This document shows positions 1 to 8,134 of a stretch of DNA of 12,462 bases, in pieces. The stretch's first letter is position 1, and each line of letters begins with the position of its first letter. The DNA comes from Flavobacteriaceae bacterium. GTDB taxonomy: Bacteria; Bacteroidota; Bacteroidia; Flavobacteriales; Flavobacteriaceae. The DNA lies in the NCBI GenBank assembly GCA_947458575.1, contig CANHBE010000049.1, positions 1 to 12,462 on the forward strand. The letters run 5' to 3'. Under the pieces are notes generated by a model. That model had not been told where the DNA came from and made no database searches. It was given only the letters and a program-made list of their open reading frames with translations. The position numbers and the translations under genes were made by a program.

Positions 1-3000
1 ACCGGAAGCCCACTAAACATTGGTGCTAGTGGCTTATTCAACTTCATTCAAAACGTCGTTTTTAATTCGAGCGCTCTGACCAATGCGTTTTTCGGGATTT
101 CTACTAACGGAGCTAACGCTACAACCAACATTACATTCAATAGCATCCGAGGCATCCGTTTTGCTTCGGCAACACCTACAGCATCTACATTCACCGGTAT
201 TTTCAACGGAGGTGCCATCACTACTTCGCTTACTATTTCTAATAACACACTAGGGATTGCAGGAACTGATATGGTGACTTACACCGCAGCTTGTTCGGGG
301 CTAATGCGGGCAATTGCCAATGCAAACGGAACAGCCACTGCTGCCCTTTCGATCCTATCCAATGACATCAGAGGAATAGTACATAGTGCCGCCGGAACTT
401 CTACTCATACCTACATTCAAAATACTGCGGCGACACTTTCGCAGGACATTAGTTCCAATACCTTCACCAATTTAAATGTAAACACCACGGGAATTGTTAC
501 TTTCATACAAAACCAAGTAAGTTTAACCGCAACCGGAACTAAAAACATTAATAATAACAGCATATCCGGTAACTTCACGCGAGGCGGGGCATCGGGAAAT
601 GTATATCTGTATTTTGATGATCAATTGTCTCCGGCCGGAGCAACAATCAATAACAACAACAACAACTTTTCCAATATTACATTGTCTGGAACCACCATAA
701 TGAACGGTTGGGTCAACACGGACGGATCAGGGTCATTACCTGTAAAATCAATCAACAACAATACTTTCAGTAATTGGAATTTGGGATCGGGGACTGCAAC
801 AGCCATCAATGTGACCAATCACGCAGCGGGAAGTACCATTTCCAATAATATCATCAGTAACATTAATAATACAAGCGCTATTACTGCAATTTTTTCAGGT
901 GGCTCCGCAACTATCAGCCTCAATAACATCAGCGGACTATCTTCAACAGGAACAGGCGGAGCAGTTTTGGGTATCAGTCATAGTTCAGCCTCAACTAGGA
1001 GTATTTCGAGTAACGTCATAAACAATTTATCTAGTACCGGTGGCGTCGTCACTGCCATAGCCAGCACTGGTGGAGGCGTTGGTACTAGCGCAACCATCGA
1101 CAGTAATACCATCAGTGCTATCAGCGGTACATCTGCTTTGGCTGCAGCAATAGTTAGTGGAATTTCCCTTACAGGAGGTGGCGCGGTAGCGGTAACCAAC
1201 AATAGTGTCGGAACTCTTTCTTCAGCCAATAATGGTTCATTCAGAGGTATTTTTATCAATCCGATTGGACCTACTTCTACAGATATTTCAGGGAATATCG
1301 TTAATGGAATGACCAGTTCAAGCACTGGAATAGGATTTTCTGTTCGCGGTATTGAGGTTCAAGGCTTAGCGACAGGGCCAACCGTCACTATAGCCAATAA
1401 TACGGTTTCTAACATCAGCTCTCCCACGACCAATGTGAGCTCCGGCCTAGGTTCTGCGATTATTGGTATGCTCTTCAGTACTACGGGACCTACAGCAAAT
1501 ATCAGCGGTAATACCATCAACGGACTGAATGCTACTGCTATTAATGTCCAAGTCGTGGCACTTGCCGTTAACTCAGGAACCGGAACCGGTAGTATATTCA
1601 GAAACCGAATCTACAACCTAACCAATAGTTCAACTGGGAGCACAAATTTGGTAGCAGGGATTTTTGTCACGGGGGCAAGTTGGCAAGGTTATAATAATAT
1701 GATTTCACTAATCAATAACAATCAGGTGCGCACCATTGGTATTTTAGATAACAACGCTACAAGTACTCGAACGTACCACCATAACAGTATCTACATCGCT
1801 GGTGCGCATGCCGGAACGCAGATATCCAGCTGCATTGAATTTACGGCAGCTTCAGGACGAATATTTGATATCAGGAACAATCTGCTTGATATGAGAAGAA
1901 CCAGTCCCGGAGGAAACTATGCTATAGTCAATACCGGAACTACATTTTCGGGGTTTACCTCCAATTACAATGTTTTGAATTGCACTACTGCAGCCACTAT
2001 CGGACGATTTAACGGGACTGATCAAACTTTTGCAGGTTGGAAAACAGTTTCAGGAGGTGATGCGAACAGTTACACTCTTGTCAATGTTAGTTATACAGAT
2101 GTCACCACCGCCGATTTGCACATTGCTTCAGGATGTTCAGATATTGAATCAGGAGGAACTCCAACTTTCGCCACAGACTACGATAATACCGCGAGAAATG
2201 TAACGACTCCCGACATCGGAGCAGACGAATTCAGCGGCACCAGACCAGCCGATATTACCCTTACACCAAACAGTAGCATTTGCTCAGGTAGCAGCATCGT
2301 ACTTAACGCCAGCAGTACTGATCTAACTTATGTGTACACTTGGACACCCGGAACCGGACTGAGTACCACGACAGGTCCGACAGTAACTGCCAGTCCGCTT
2401 GTCAATACCACTTATACCGTAACGGGAACCACTCCTTCTTCCTGCATTAAATCAATAGATGTAGTCATCTCGGTAAATCCTGTACCGGCAGCCATTGCGG
2501 TGTCACCAGCTTCGGCATCGATTTGCCCCAACGTGATTCAGGCATTTACCGCTTCGCCAAATACGGGAACGGCTACGGTTGGGAATTTTGTAGGTACACT
2601 TTCTATTGCTGGAAATAGTCCTTACAGACAAGGAACAGTAACAGAAGTTAAGATACAGTATCTATTCACTAGAGCAGAATTAAATGCGGCAGGCATTGCA
2701 GGTGGCAATATTACCTCGATTGGATTTAATGTGACCACGGCACAACCTGCACTCATGCCGATTTACGATATCTTTATGGCGAATACCTCAGCGACTGTGC
2801 TAACATCAACGTACCTAACTCCAGCTTTCACAGCTGTATACAGTGCCACAAACTATGCCCCCACAGCAGGCTTGAACACACACACTTTTTCTACTCCCTT
2901 TGCATGGGATGGAACTTCAAATATCGTGATTGAAATACGCCATACAGGAAACTCCGGAACTGCAAGTACAGTGCAAGTTTCTACTCCAGCGGTAATAAGT

Positions 3001-4998
3001 ACCATATCACGTACTGGCACAGGAACGTTTGCTTCTCCAACTGGAGCAAATAATGCGAACCGTCCAATCACCACATTCGGTTTCGAAAACCCAATTACTT
3101 GGTCACCCGTTACAGAATTATTTACCGACGCTACTGCAACAACTGTCTATAATCCGCTTGTGCATCTCAACCAACCAACAATTTATGCCAGATCATCCAT
3201 AGCTCGTGTGTATACAGCAACGCTGACAACGGTGGGAACAGGTTGTACGAGAACGAGTACCGGAACTATCTTAATGAATACCTCTACATGGGATGGAACT
3301 GCGTGGAGTCCTGCTACTCCAACGGGAAATTCTAGCTTAAACTTCACCGGCAATTATACTTCATCCGGAAACCTTTCGGGCTGTAGCTGCACGGTTTCAG
3401 GCGGAGACGTCGTTTTTAACGGTCCGGATGCTTTAATTCTGAATAATGAACTGACGGTGACTGCGCCAGGAACAATTAGGTTTAATAATAATTCGAGTTT
3501 GGTACAAATCGATGACACCGCAGTCAACAGTGGTATCATTACGATGGAGCGCATTACCCCACCAATTTATCGTTTTGATTACACCTATTGGGGTTCTCCG
3601 GTTACACTCGCTTCCAATTATACCTTAGGGCTACCATTACCAGCCAACGGATTGTCTCCAGACACTTTATCTGATAAGTTTTTCAGTTGGACGCCAACCA
3701 TTGCAAACGGTCCGGGGAATTGGTTTTCAGAGTCAGCTGCCACTGTAATGGATCCGAGAAAAGGATATATAGTGCGCGGTCCTCAGACCTATTCCTTTAC
3801 GTCTGCAGGAAAAATGCCTTACACCGCCAACTTTGTGGGAACGCCAAACAATGGCGTAATTTCCGCACCGATTTTTCACGGTACTTTAGTCGCTCCCGAT
3901 TATCGAGACGACTGGAACTTGCTTGGAAATCCGTACCCTTCGGCAGTAAGCGCTTTTTCGTTTTTGAGCAATCCATTGAATACGCCAATCATTGACGGAA
4001 CCATTTACTTTTGGACACACAATTCCGAGATTTCATCATCCTATTTGAGTCCATTTTACGGAACATTTCTACTCAATTACAACAACAGTGATTACGCCAC
4101 GTGGAACAGAGTTGGGTCAGTTGGAACACCAGCAGGAACAGGCGGACCGACGCCTACCGGATTTATAGCCGCCGGTCAAGGATTTTTTACCAAAAGTACC
4201 GGAACAGCGCCTTCGGGGAATACTGTAACTTTCAACAACAGCATGCGCGTTGTCGGAAATAACAGTCAATTTTTCAGAATGGCCAGCCCTCCAGCGGCGC
4301 AACAAGATAGCAACAGTGGTGACGCCATTGAAAGACAAAGAATTTGGTTAAATCTAACGAACAATAGCGGAGCCTTCAATCAAATTTTGATTGGTTATGT
4401 GGAAGGTGCGACTATTGGATGGGATCGTGATTTTGATGGAATTCGACTTACCGACCAAAGTAGCCCGACACTTTACTCAATTGTTGCAGATAAGCGATTG
4501 GTAATTCAAGGTCGACCTTTTCCATTTATAGAAACCGATGAAGTGCCGCTGGGTTATAGAACAAATATTAGCGGTGACAATACATTTGCAATAGACCGCA
4601 TAGACGATGCCTTTCTTGGACAAAATATTTACTTGGAAGATCGTTTACTCAATATTATTCACAACCTCAGCATAAGCCCGTACAATTTTGCGTCAGAAGT
4701 TGGAACATTCAACGACAGGTTTGTATTGCGCTATCTTGATGCTGCTTTGGACACCGGGGAATTTGATTTCGCCAATCAAGTAACGGCTTTCATTTTTAAA
4801 CATGAATTTCAAGTGAAAAGCGGCAATGGTTTACTTGCCATTGAACTATTCGACATCTCCGGTAAGAGCGTGAAAAAATGGAATACACTGAAAGGAGAAA
4901 GTGAATTCAAGACTACTTTGAATTTGGCTCAAGGCGTTTACCTTGCTAGAATCAAACTGGAAAACGGACTGGAAGTCACACGTAAAGTGGTCAACTAA
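1..4998 (+). CDS. Giant T9SS-exported beta-helix adhesin-like protein, 5' end off window
   Basis: The frame is open from base 1, before the first ATG at 271, so this is the C-terminal 1665 residues of a longer protein. Bases 1-2230 encode short degenerate repeats rich in Asn, Ser, Thr and Gly (I-S-N-N-x-I-S-x-I type), as in right-handed parallel beta-helices, closing with DIGADEF at about 2212. An Ig-like module follows (about 2245-2500, two Cys), then a beta-rich domain (about 2575-3100). Next comes a region common in flavobacterial surface proteins: TWDGTAW and GNLSGCSC (3286-3400), YTYWGSPV (about 3580), GYIVRG (3763), LLGNPYPS (3919), AAGQGFF (about 4170) and GTFNDRFVLRY (about 4702). The last ~70 residues (ELFDISGKSVKKW...GVYLARI...VTRKVVN) resemble a T9SS sorting domain, possibly type C. 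I infer outer-membrane translocation and surface display or release. Adhesion is a guess from architecture; no catalytic motif is visible. A terminator lies 51 nt downstream. Confidence 0.9.
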   Translation, partial: TGSPLNIGASGLFNFIQNVVFNSSALTNAFFGISTNGANATTNITFNSIRGIRFASATPTASTFTGIFNGGAITTSLTISNNTLGIAGTDMVTYTAACSGLMRAIANANGTATAALSILSNDIRGIVHSAAGTSTHTYIQNTAATLSQDISSNTFTNLNVNTTGIVTFIQNQVSLTATGTKNINNNSISGNFTRGGASGNVYLYFDDQLSPAGATINNNNNNFSNITLSGTTIMNGWVNTDGSGSLPVKSINNNTFSNWNLGSGTATAINVTNHAAGSTISNNIISNINNTSAITAIFSGGSATISLNNISGLSSTGTGGAVLGISHSSASTRSISSNVINNLSSTGGVVTAIASTGGGVGTSATIDSNTISAISGTSALAAAIVSGISLTGGGAVAVTNNSVGTLSSANNGSFRGIFINPIGPTSTDISGNIVNGMTSSSTGIGFSVRGIEVQGLATGPTVTIANNTVSNISSPTTNVSSGLGSAIIGMLFSTTGPTANISGNTINGLNATAINVQVVALAVNSGTGTGSIFRNRIYNLTNSSTGSTNLVAGIFVTGASWQGYNNMISLINNNQVRTIGILDNNATSTRTYHHNSIYIAGAHAGTQISSCIEFTAASGRIFDIRNNLLDMRRTSPGGNYAIVNTGTTFSGFTSNYNVLNCTTAATIGRFNGTDQTFAGWKTVSGGDANSYTLVNVSYTDVTTADLHIASGCSDIESGGTPTFATDYDNTARNVTTPDIGADEFSGTRPADITLTPNSSICSGSSIVLNASSTDLTYVYTWTPGTGLSTTTGPTVTASPLVNTTYTVTGTTPSSCIKSIDVVISVNPVPAAIAVSPASASICPNVIQAFTASPNTGTATVGNFVGTLSIAGNSPYRQGTVTEVKIQYLFTRAELNAAGIAGGNITSIGFNVTTAQPALMPIYDIFMANTSATVLTSTYLTPAFTAVYSATNYAPTAGLNTHTFSTPFAWDGTSNIVIEIRHTGNSGTASTVQVSTPAVISTISRTGTGTFASPTGANNANRPITTFGFENPITWSPVTELFTDATATTVYNPLVHLNQPTIYARSSIARVYTATLTTVGTGCTRTSTGTILMNTSTWDGTAWSPATPTGNSSLNFTGNYTSSGNLSGCSCTVSGGDVVFNGPDALILNNELTVTAPGTIRFNNNSSLVQIDDTAVNSGIITMERITPPIYRFDYTYWGSPVTLASNYTLGLPLPANGLSPDTLSDKFFSWTPTIANGPGNWFSESAATVMDPRKGYIVRGPQTYSFTSAGKMPYTANFVGTPNNGVISAPIFHGTLVAPDYRDDWNLLGNPYPSAVSAFSFLSNPLNTPIIDGTIYFWTHNSEISSSYLSPFYGTFLLNYNNSDYATWNRVGSVGTPAGTGGPTPTGFIAAGQGFFTKSTGTAPSGNTVTFNNSMRVVGNNSQFFRMASPPAAQQDSNSGDAIERQRIWLNLTNNSGAFNQILIGYVEGATIGWDRDFDGIRLTDQSSPTLYSIVADKRLVIQGRPFPFIETDEVPLGYRTNISGDNTFAIDRIDDAFLGQNIYLEDRLLNIIHNLSISPYNFASEVGTFNDRFVLRYLDAALDTGEFDFANQVTAFIFKHEFQVKSGNGLLAIELFDISGKSVKKWNTLKGESEFKTTLNLAQGVYLARIKLENGLEVTRKVVN

Positions 4999-5049
4999 AA
5001 AACAACATCAAAAAGACCGGGAAATGTATTTTCATTTTCGGCAACTTAT

Positions 5050-5081
5050 AAAAAATCCGCCTCATAAGAAGCGGATTTTTT
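5050..5081 (+). terminator. Rho-independent terminator of the adhesin gene
   Basis: A perfect 11-bp inverted repeat, AAAAAATCCGC (5050-5060) and GCGGATTTTTT (5071-5081), encloses a 10-nt loop and is followed by GTTTT. It lies 51 nt after the adhesin stop codon. The A/T flanks could allow some function on the minus strand, but the T-rich tail favours plus-strand termination. Confidence 0.85.
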
Positions 5082-5188
5082 GTTTTCCATGTATTACTTC
5101 CATTCCACTGAATTTTCTGATTGTAAAATGAACGCAACCATATCAAAACGTTCTTTATTTCACGTTGCGCTCAGAGTTTGCAAAATGC

Positions 5189-5271
5189 CTTAGCCCTGAT
5201 GGCAGTGGAAAACCTTTGACGACGGGGTTCGGCGGCAAAGTTTGCAGCGCACAGCAGGTTCCCGGCTCCTA
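5189..5271 (+). repeat. Flavobacterial intergenic repeat element, copy A
   Basis: The left end TAGCCCTGATGGCAGTGG (5191-5208) and the right end GCAGCGCACAGCAGG (5244-5258), continuing TTCCCGGCTCCTA, match the conserved ends of copies B and C. The centre differs and can fold: CTTTG (5214-5218) pairs with CAAAG (5236-5240). AGCC (5192-5195) can also pair with GGCT (5264-5267), closing the element. Elements with these ends are frequent between genes in Flavobacterium as I remember those genomes. It contains no gene I can support. A structured RNA such as the Rfam flavo-1 motif is possible but not shown. Confidence 0.7.
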
Positions 5272-5313
5272 GAAAATCAAACCAATATCAACCGCAGTGA
5301 CTTGAAAATGTGC

Positions 5314-5349
5314 AAAAAAAATCCGTCTCACTTTCGCAAGACGGATTTT
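5314..5349 (-). terminator. Rho-independent terminator of the S46 peptidase gene
   Basis: A perfect 11-bp inverted repeat, AAAATCCGTCT (5318-5328) and AGACGGATTTT (5339-5349), has a 10-nt loop. Read on the minus strand it runs into eight consecutive T residues (5321 down to 5314). It sits 21 nt past the peptidase stop codon. With the terminator at 5050 it insulates the two convergent genes. Confidence 0.88.
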
Positions 5350-5370
5350 AGTTGGATTTTGGTTATCGAA

Positions 5371-7521
5371 TTACTTAACCAAAGTCATTTCGTCAACGAT
5401 ATGTTTCGCTCCGGAGAAATTTTCAATCACCCAAAGTACATATCGAATATCAACATTGATCGTTCTTTGTAAATTCTTATCGAAAATCACGTCACCTGCC
5501 ATCGCTTCAATGTTACCATCAAATGCCAAACCGATTAATTCACCTTTTCCATTCAAAACAGGTGAACCAGAATTACCACCGGTAATATCATTATCAGTTA
5601 GGAAATTGACGTGCATTGATCCGTCTTTATCAGCAAATCGACCATAGTCTCTCTTGCTATTCATCTCGATCACGCGAGTTGGCATATCAAACTCCTCATC
5701 GCCTTTTTTGTATTTCTTCACCATGCCATCCATGGTTGTGTAATTGTTGATCTTAGCATCATTTCGCTTGTCGGCCGGCAAAGCACGAACTTTTCCGTAA
5801 GTTAGACGCAAAGTTGAATTCGCATCAGGATATTTGATTGTACCAATTTTTGATTCTCTCAAACCTTCAACCAAGAGACGGAAACCTGCACCGTAATCAT
5901 TTTGTGCTTTTGCGATGGCATCAGATTTTGAATTGATATGTGCAACCATATCGTTAGATAGGATATAAATCGGGTCGTTATCTAAAACCGTTTGCATCGG
6001 ATAATCTAAAAACGATTTGATTCTATCTACCGAAGTTAGAATACTCATATCGATAGCAGCGCTAGCATATTTCGTAAAGTCGTTGTTGTTTTCTTTAGCA
6101 ATTTTTTCAACTACAGGTGCAATCGCATACCCTGTAGATTTAGTTGCATAAAGTTTTAACTGCGCTGCTAATAGCTCTTTTTCAGCAGGAACATGCAACT
6201 CCTTAAACATTTCTTCTGCCATGCCAATGATAGACGGCGCCATTTCCTGACGTTTAGCGGCATCGGCCTTTGCATAGGAGTCTAATTGTTTTCCGATAGT
6301 TCTTCCGATAGTACCGAAAGCAGTCGTTCTGAACAACTGTTGCAAGTAATTATCGTGACGTGCTTTCTCGTTTGTCAAGCTGTAATACTTATTGATATTG
6401 CTGATTACGTTGCCATACTTCGCTTTATTTTCAGCTTTGTTTGCCCACTTATCGAACTTCGCTTCTTGAGCTGCTTTTGATTTAGCAGTTCCGAACTTGG
6501 TCAAGGCATCAATCATCCCTTGACGATTTTTCCAGTAGTTTGCAGTTGATGCATATTTTGAAGCATAAACCAAACGCAAAGCGGCACTTTGGTCCATATA
6601 TTTCTTCATGTAGTCCATGCCTGTTTTTGCTCCTTCTACCCATGCAGGATATGAGAACTTCACGTTTTGCTCAATGCCACCCGCCGGCATCCAACGATTG
6701 GTTCTTCCGGGATAACCGAGAATCATTGCAAAATCATTTTCTTTCACCCCGCCTAAATTTACAGGCAAATAGTGTTTTGGTTGTAATGGCACATTGTTTT
6801 CTGAGTACTCAGCCGGATTTCCGTCTTTGTCAGCATACACTCTAAACATAGAGAAATCTGCTGTATGACGAGGCCACTCCCAGTTATCTGTATCTCCACC
6901 GAATTTTCCTAAACTCTCAGGTGGCGTTCCTACTAAACGAACATCTTTATAATCTTGGTAAACGAAATAGTAATACTCATTACCTTGAAAAAACGAACGA
7001 ACAGAAACCGTATATTTTCCGCCTTCGTTATTTTCCTTTTCGATCAAAGCGATTTCTTGATTTACGGCTTTTTCGCGTTCTGCTTCTGTCATTTTATCAT
7101 TTAGTTTTGATAAAATTCTTTTCGAAACATCATCCATTCTCACAAAAAAGCGAACGAACAAACTCGATGGTTTCATTTCTGCTTTTCTGTTTGGCGCCCA
7201 GTAACCATCTTTCAAATAGTTCTTTTCAGCGGAGGACAATTCAGCAATTGCATCATAACCACAATGGTGATTGGTCAACACCAAACCATCTTTGGAGATC
7301 AACTCCGCAGTACAACCGCCGTTGAATTGCACGATGGCATCTTTCAAACTGTGATTGTTGATACTGTAAATCTCTTGGGCTGTCAATTGCAATCCCATTT
7401 TTTGCATGTCTCTGTGATTCAGTCGTTCGATGAACATCAAAAACCACATTCCTTCGTCTGCTTTCACACTCATCGGAAGAAGCATCAGCCCGACGATAAA
7501 GGATAAAATAATTTTTTTCAT
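5371..7521 (-). CDS. Secreted S46 family dipeptidyl-peptidase, DPP7-like
   Basis: Serine exopeptidase that removes dipeptides from free N-termini; in this phylum S46 enzymes feed periplasmic peptide catabolism. At 716 residues it has full family length. Residues 1-21 form a signal peptide (MKK, hydrophobic stretch, MSVKA/DEG). The family's chymotrypsin-like triad is readable: His86 in TNHHCGYD (83-90), Asp222 in RHTADFSMFRVY and Ser651 in GGNSGSP (648-654). Cys70 and Cys87 lie beside the active-site region. Eighteen residues after the serine is Gly669 (AFDGN); in Porphyromonas gingivalis DPP7 this position is Gly and in DPP11 it is Arg. That favours DPP7-like preference for hydrophobic P1 residues over Asp/Glu, by inference only. 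The ATG at 7521 directly precedes the signal peptide. No Shine-Dalgarno and no clear -7 box are visible upstream. It is monocistronic, with its own terminator. Confidence 0.95.
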   Translation of the reverse strand: MKKIILSFIVGLMLLPMSVKADEGMWFLMFIERLNHRDMQKMGLQLTAQEIYSINNHSLKDAIVQFNGGCTAELISKDGLVLTNHHCGYDAIAELSSAEKNYLKDGYWAPNRKAEMKPSSLFVRFFVRMDDVSKRILSKLNDKMTEAEREKAVNQEIALIEKENNEGGKYTVSVRSFFQGNEYYYFVYQDYKDVRLVGTPPESLGKFGGDTDNWEWPRHTADFSMFRVYADKDGNPAEYSENNVPLQPKHYLPVNLGGVKENDFAMILGYPGRTNRWMPAGGIEQNVKFSYPAWVEGAKTGMDYMKKYMDQSAALRLVYASKYASTANYWKNRQGMIDALTKFGTAKSKAAQEAKFDKWANKAENKAKYGNVISNINKYYSLTNEKARHDNYLQQLFRTTAFGTIGRTIGKQLDSYAKADAAKRQEMAPSIIGMAEEMFKELHVPAEKELLAAQLKLYATKSTGYAIAPVVEKIAKENNNDFTKYASAAIDMSILTSVDRIKSFLDYPMQTVLDNDPIYILSNDMVAHINSKSDAIAKAQNDYGAGFRLLVEGLRESKIGTIKYPDANSTLRLTYGKVRALPADKRNDAKINNYTTMDGMVKKYKKGDEEFDMPTRVIEMNSKRDYGRFADKDGSMHVNFLTDNDITGGNSGSPVLNGKGELIGLAFDGNIEAMAGDVIFDKNLQRTINVDIRYVLWVIENFSGAKHIVDEMTLVK

Positions 7522-7745
7522 TGGTAATAAATTGATAGTTAGTAAAAAGTCTTTGAATAGTCTATCTGATTTGGAAGATGTTACAAATCATCGACAAAAC
7601 TTTAAAGACGAGTGCGAATATACTCTTTTTTGAAAAAAATTGGAGCTTGTTACGCGGAAAACTAAAGCGTTGTAGTAAAATTTATGGATAATTAACCATG
7701 CCCAACAAATAAACAAAAACCCTTCATTTAACCCATTCTAATTTT

Positions 7746-7758
7746 AAATTATCAATTG
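7746..7758. repeat. 13-nt direct repeat, left copy
   Basis: AAATTATCAATTG occurs here and again exactly at 7853-7865, bracketing copy B of the intergenic element. In this left copy the sequence continues into a perfect 10-bp palindrome, ATCAATTGAT (7751-7760). It could be a target-site duplication, an operator half of a pair, or chance in AT-rich DNA. Confidence 0.6.
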
Positions 7759-7771
7759 ATTTTGGCGAATG

Positions 7772-7832
7772 GCCGGGCTGTCCGCTATATCTTTTTCTCG
7801 TTCCTCAAAAAAGGATGCCGCTGCCATCCCTA
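7772..7832 (-). repeat. Flavobacterial intergenic repeat element, copy B
   Basis: Read on the minus strand, TAGGGATGGCAGCGG (7832 down to 7818) is the left end, three bases shorter than TAGCCCNGATGGCAG, and ATAGCGGACAGCCCGG (7789 down to 7774) is the right end. The centre contains CCTTTTTT and AGAAAAAG tracts that can pair as a short A/T hairpin. Its orientation is opposite to copies A and C. It lies upstream of the peptidase on the peptidase's strand. Confidence 0.72.
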
Positions 7833-7852
7833 TCGCAAATTCGACGAAATAG

Positions 7853-7865
7853 AAATTATCAATTG
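7853..7865. repeat. 13-nt direct repeat, right copy
   Basis: This is an exact second copy of AAATTATCAATTG, 107 nt after the first. It lies just upstream of the -7 box at 7879, where the -33 region of the toxin-antitoxin promoter would be. A regulator bound here would be well placed to block transcription. Confidence 0.6.
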
Positions 7866-7878
7866 CCAATATAATTTG

Positions 7879-7886
7879 TAAGTTTG
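7879..7886 (+). promoter_or_regulatory. Probable -7 box of the toxin-antitoxin promoter
   Basis: TAAGTTTG matches the Bacteroidota -7 consensus TAnnTTTG and lies 17 nt before the antitoxin ATG. The nearest upstream TTG (7863-7865) is only 13 nt away, short for a -33 element. If this box is used, the leader is about ten bases long. Confidence 0.5.
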
Positions 7887-7903
7887 TAGAAACAACTGCA
7901 ATC

Positions 7904-8134
7904 ATGAATATCTCTTGGCAAAACTATATCGAAATAAATCCTGACGTTAGATTCGGCAAACCAGTCATTATTGGCACTCGAATCTGTGTTTCAGATATCC
8001 TATCTTGGTTAGCTTCTGGCATGTCACATGAAACAATTTTAATTGATTTTCCTGAACTTCAGAACGAACACATTATAGCGGCATTGTCGTTTGCCGCCAA
8101 TAGAGAAAACATCACCAAAATTATAGCAGCATAA
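7904..8134 (+). CDS. DUF433 family antitoxin (VapB-like)
   Basis: The 76-residue protein matches the DUF433 pattern almost end to end: INPDVRFGKPVIIGTRI (11-27), V-S-D-I-L-S-W-L-A-S-G-M-S (29-41) and DFPELQNEHIIAAL (48-61). In the family this is a winged-helix or HTH-like DNA-binding fold, commonly paired with a PIN-like nuclease in VapBC-type toxin-antitoxin modules. The expected role is to neutralise the downstream toxin and repress its own promoter. The stop codon TAA (8132-8134) shares its last base with the toxin ATG, so translation is probably coupled. The ATG at 7904 follows an A/C-rich leader without Shine-Dalgarno. The family assignment is firm; the antitoxin role is inferred from the pairing. 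Confidence 0.9.
   Translation: MNISWQNYIEINPDVRFGKPVIIGTRICVSDILSWLASGMSHETILIDFPELQNEHIIAALSFAANRENITKIIAA

Larger units (their letters stand above)
7522..7903. other. Divergent intergenic region
   Basis: This AT-rich gap separates the divergent peptidase and toxin-antitoxin genes. It contains repeat copy B, its flanking 13-nt direct repeat, a near-palindrome at 7684-7699 (ATGG A TAATTA A CCAT, 14 of 16 positions symmetric) and the -7 box of the toxin-antitoxin genes. I see no ORF of convincing composition and no RNA gene in it. No exact TAnnTTTG box could be found for the peptidase gene. Confidence 0.6.

Noticed and set aside
271..273. ATG at 271 as the start of the adhesin
   Set aside because: The frame is open back to base 1 with the same repeat-type sequence, so this Met is internal.
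978..1325. Minus-strand ORFs inside the adhesin gene (for example 978-1325 and 2853-3074)
   Set aside because: They are reverse readings of low-complexity Ser/Thr/Asn coding sequence with no recognisable domains or start signals.
4943..5131. Plus-strand 62-codon ORF overlapping the end of the adhesin gene
   Set aside because: It is out of frame with the adhesin, reads through the terminator at 5050-5081 and has no domain-like features.
5242..5472. Plus-strand ORF across repeat copy A, a terminator and the 3' end of the peptidase gene
   Set aside because: It passes through a hairpin terminator and antisense coding sequence, so it is a chance open frame.
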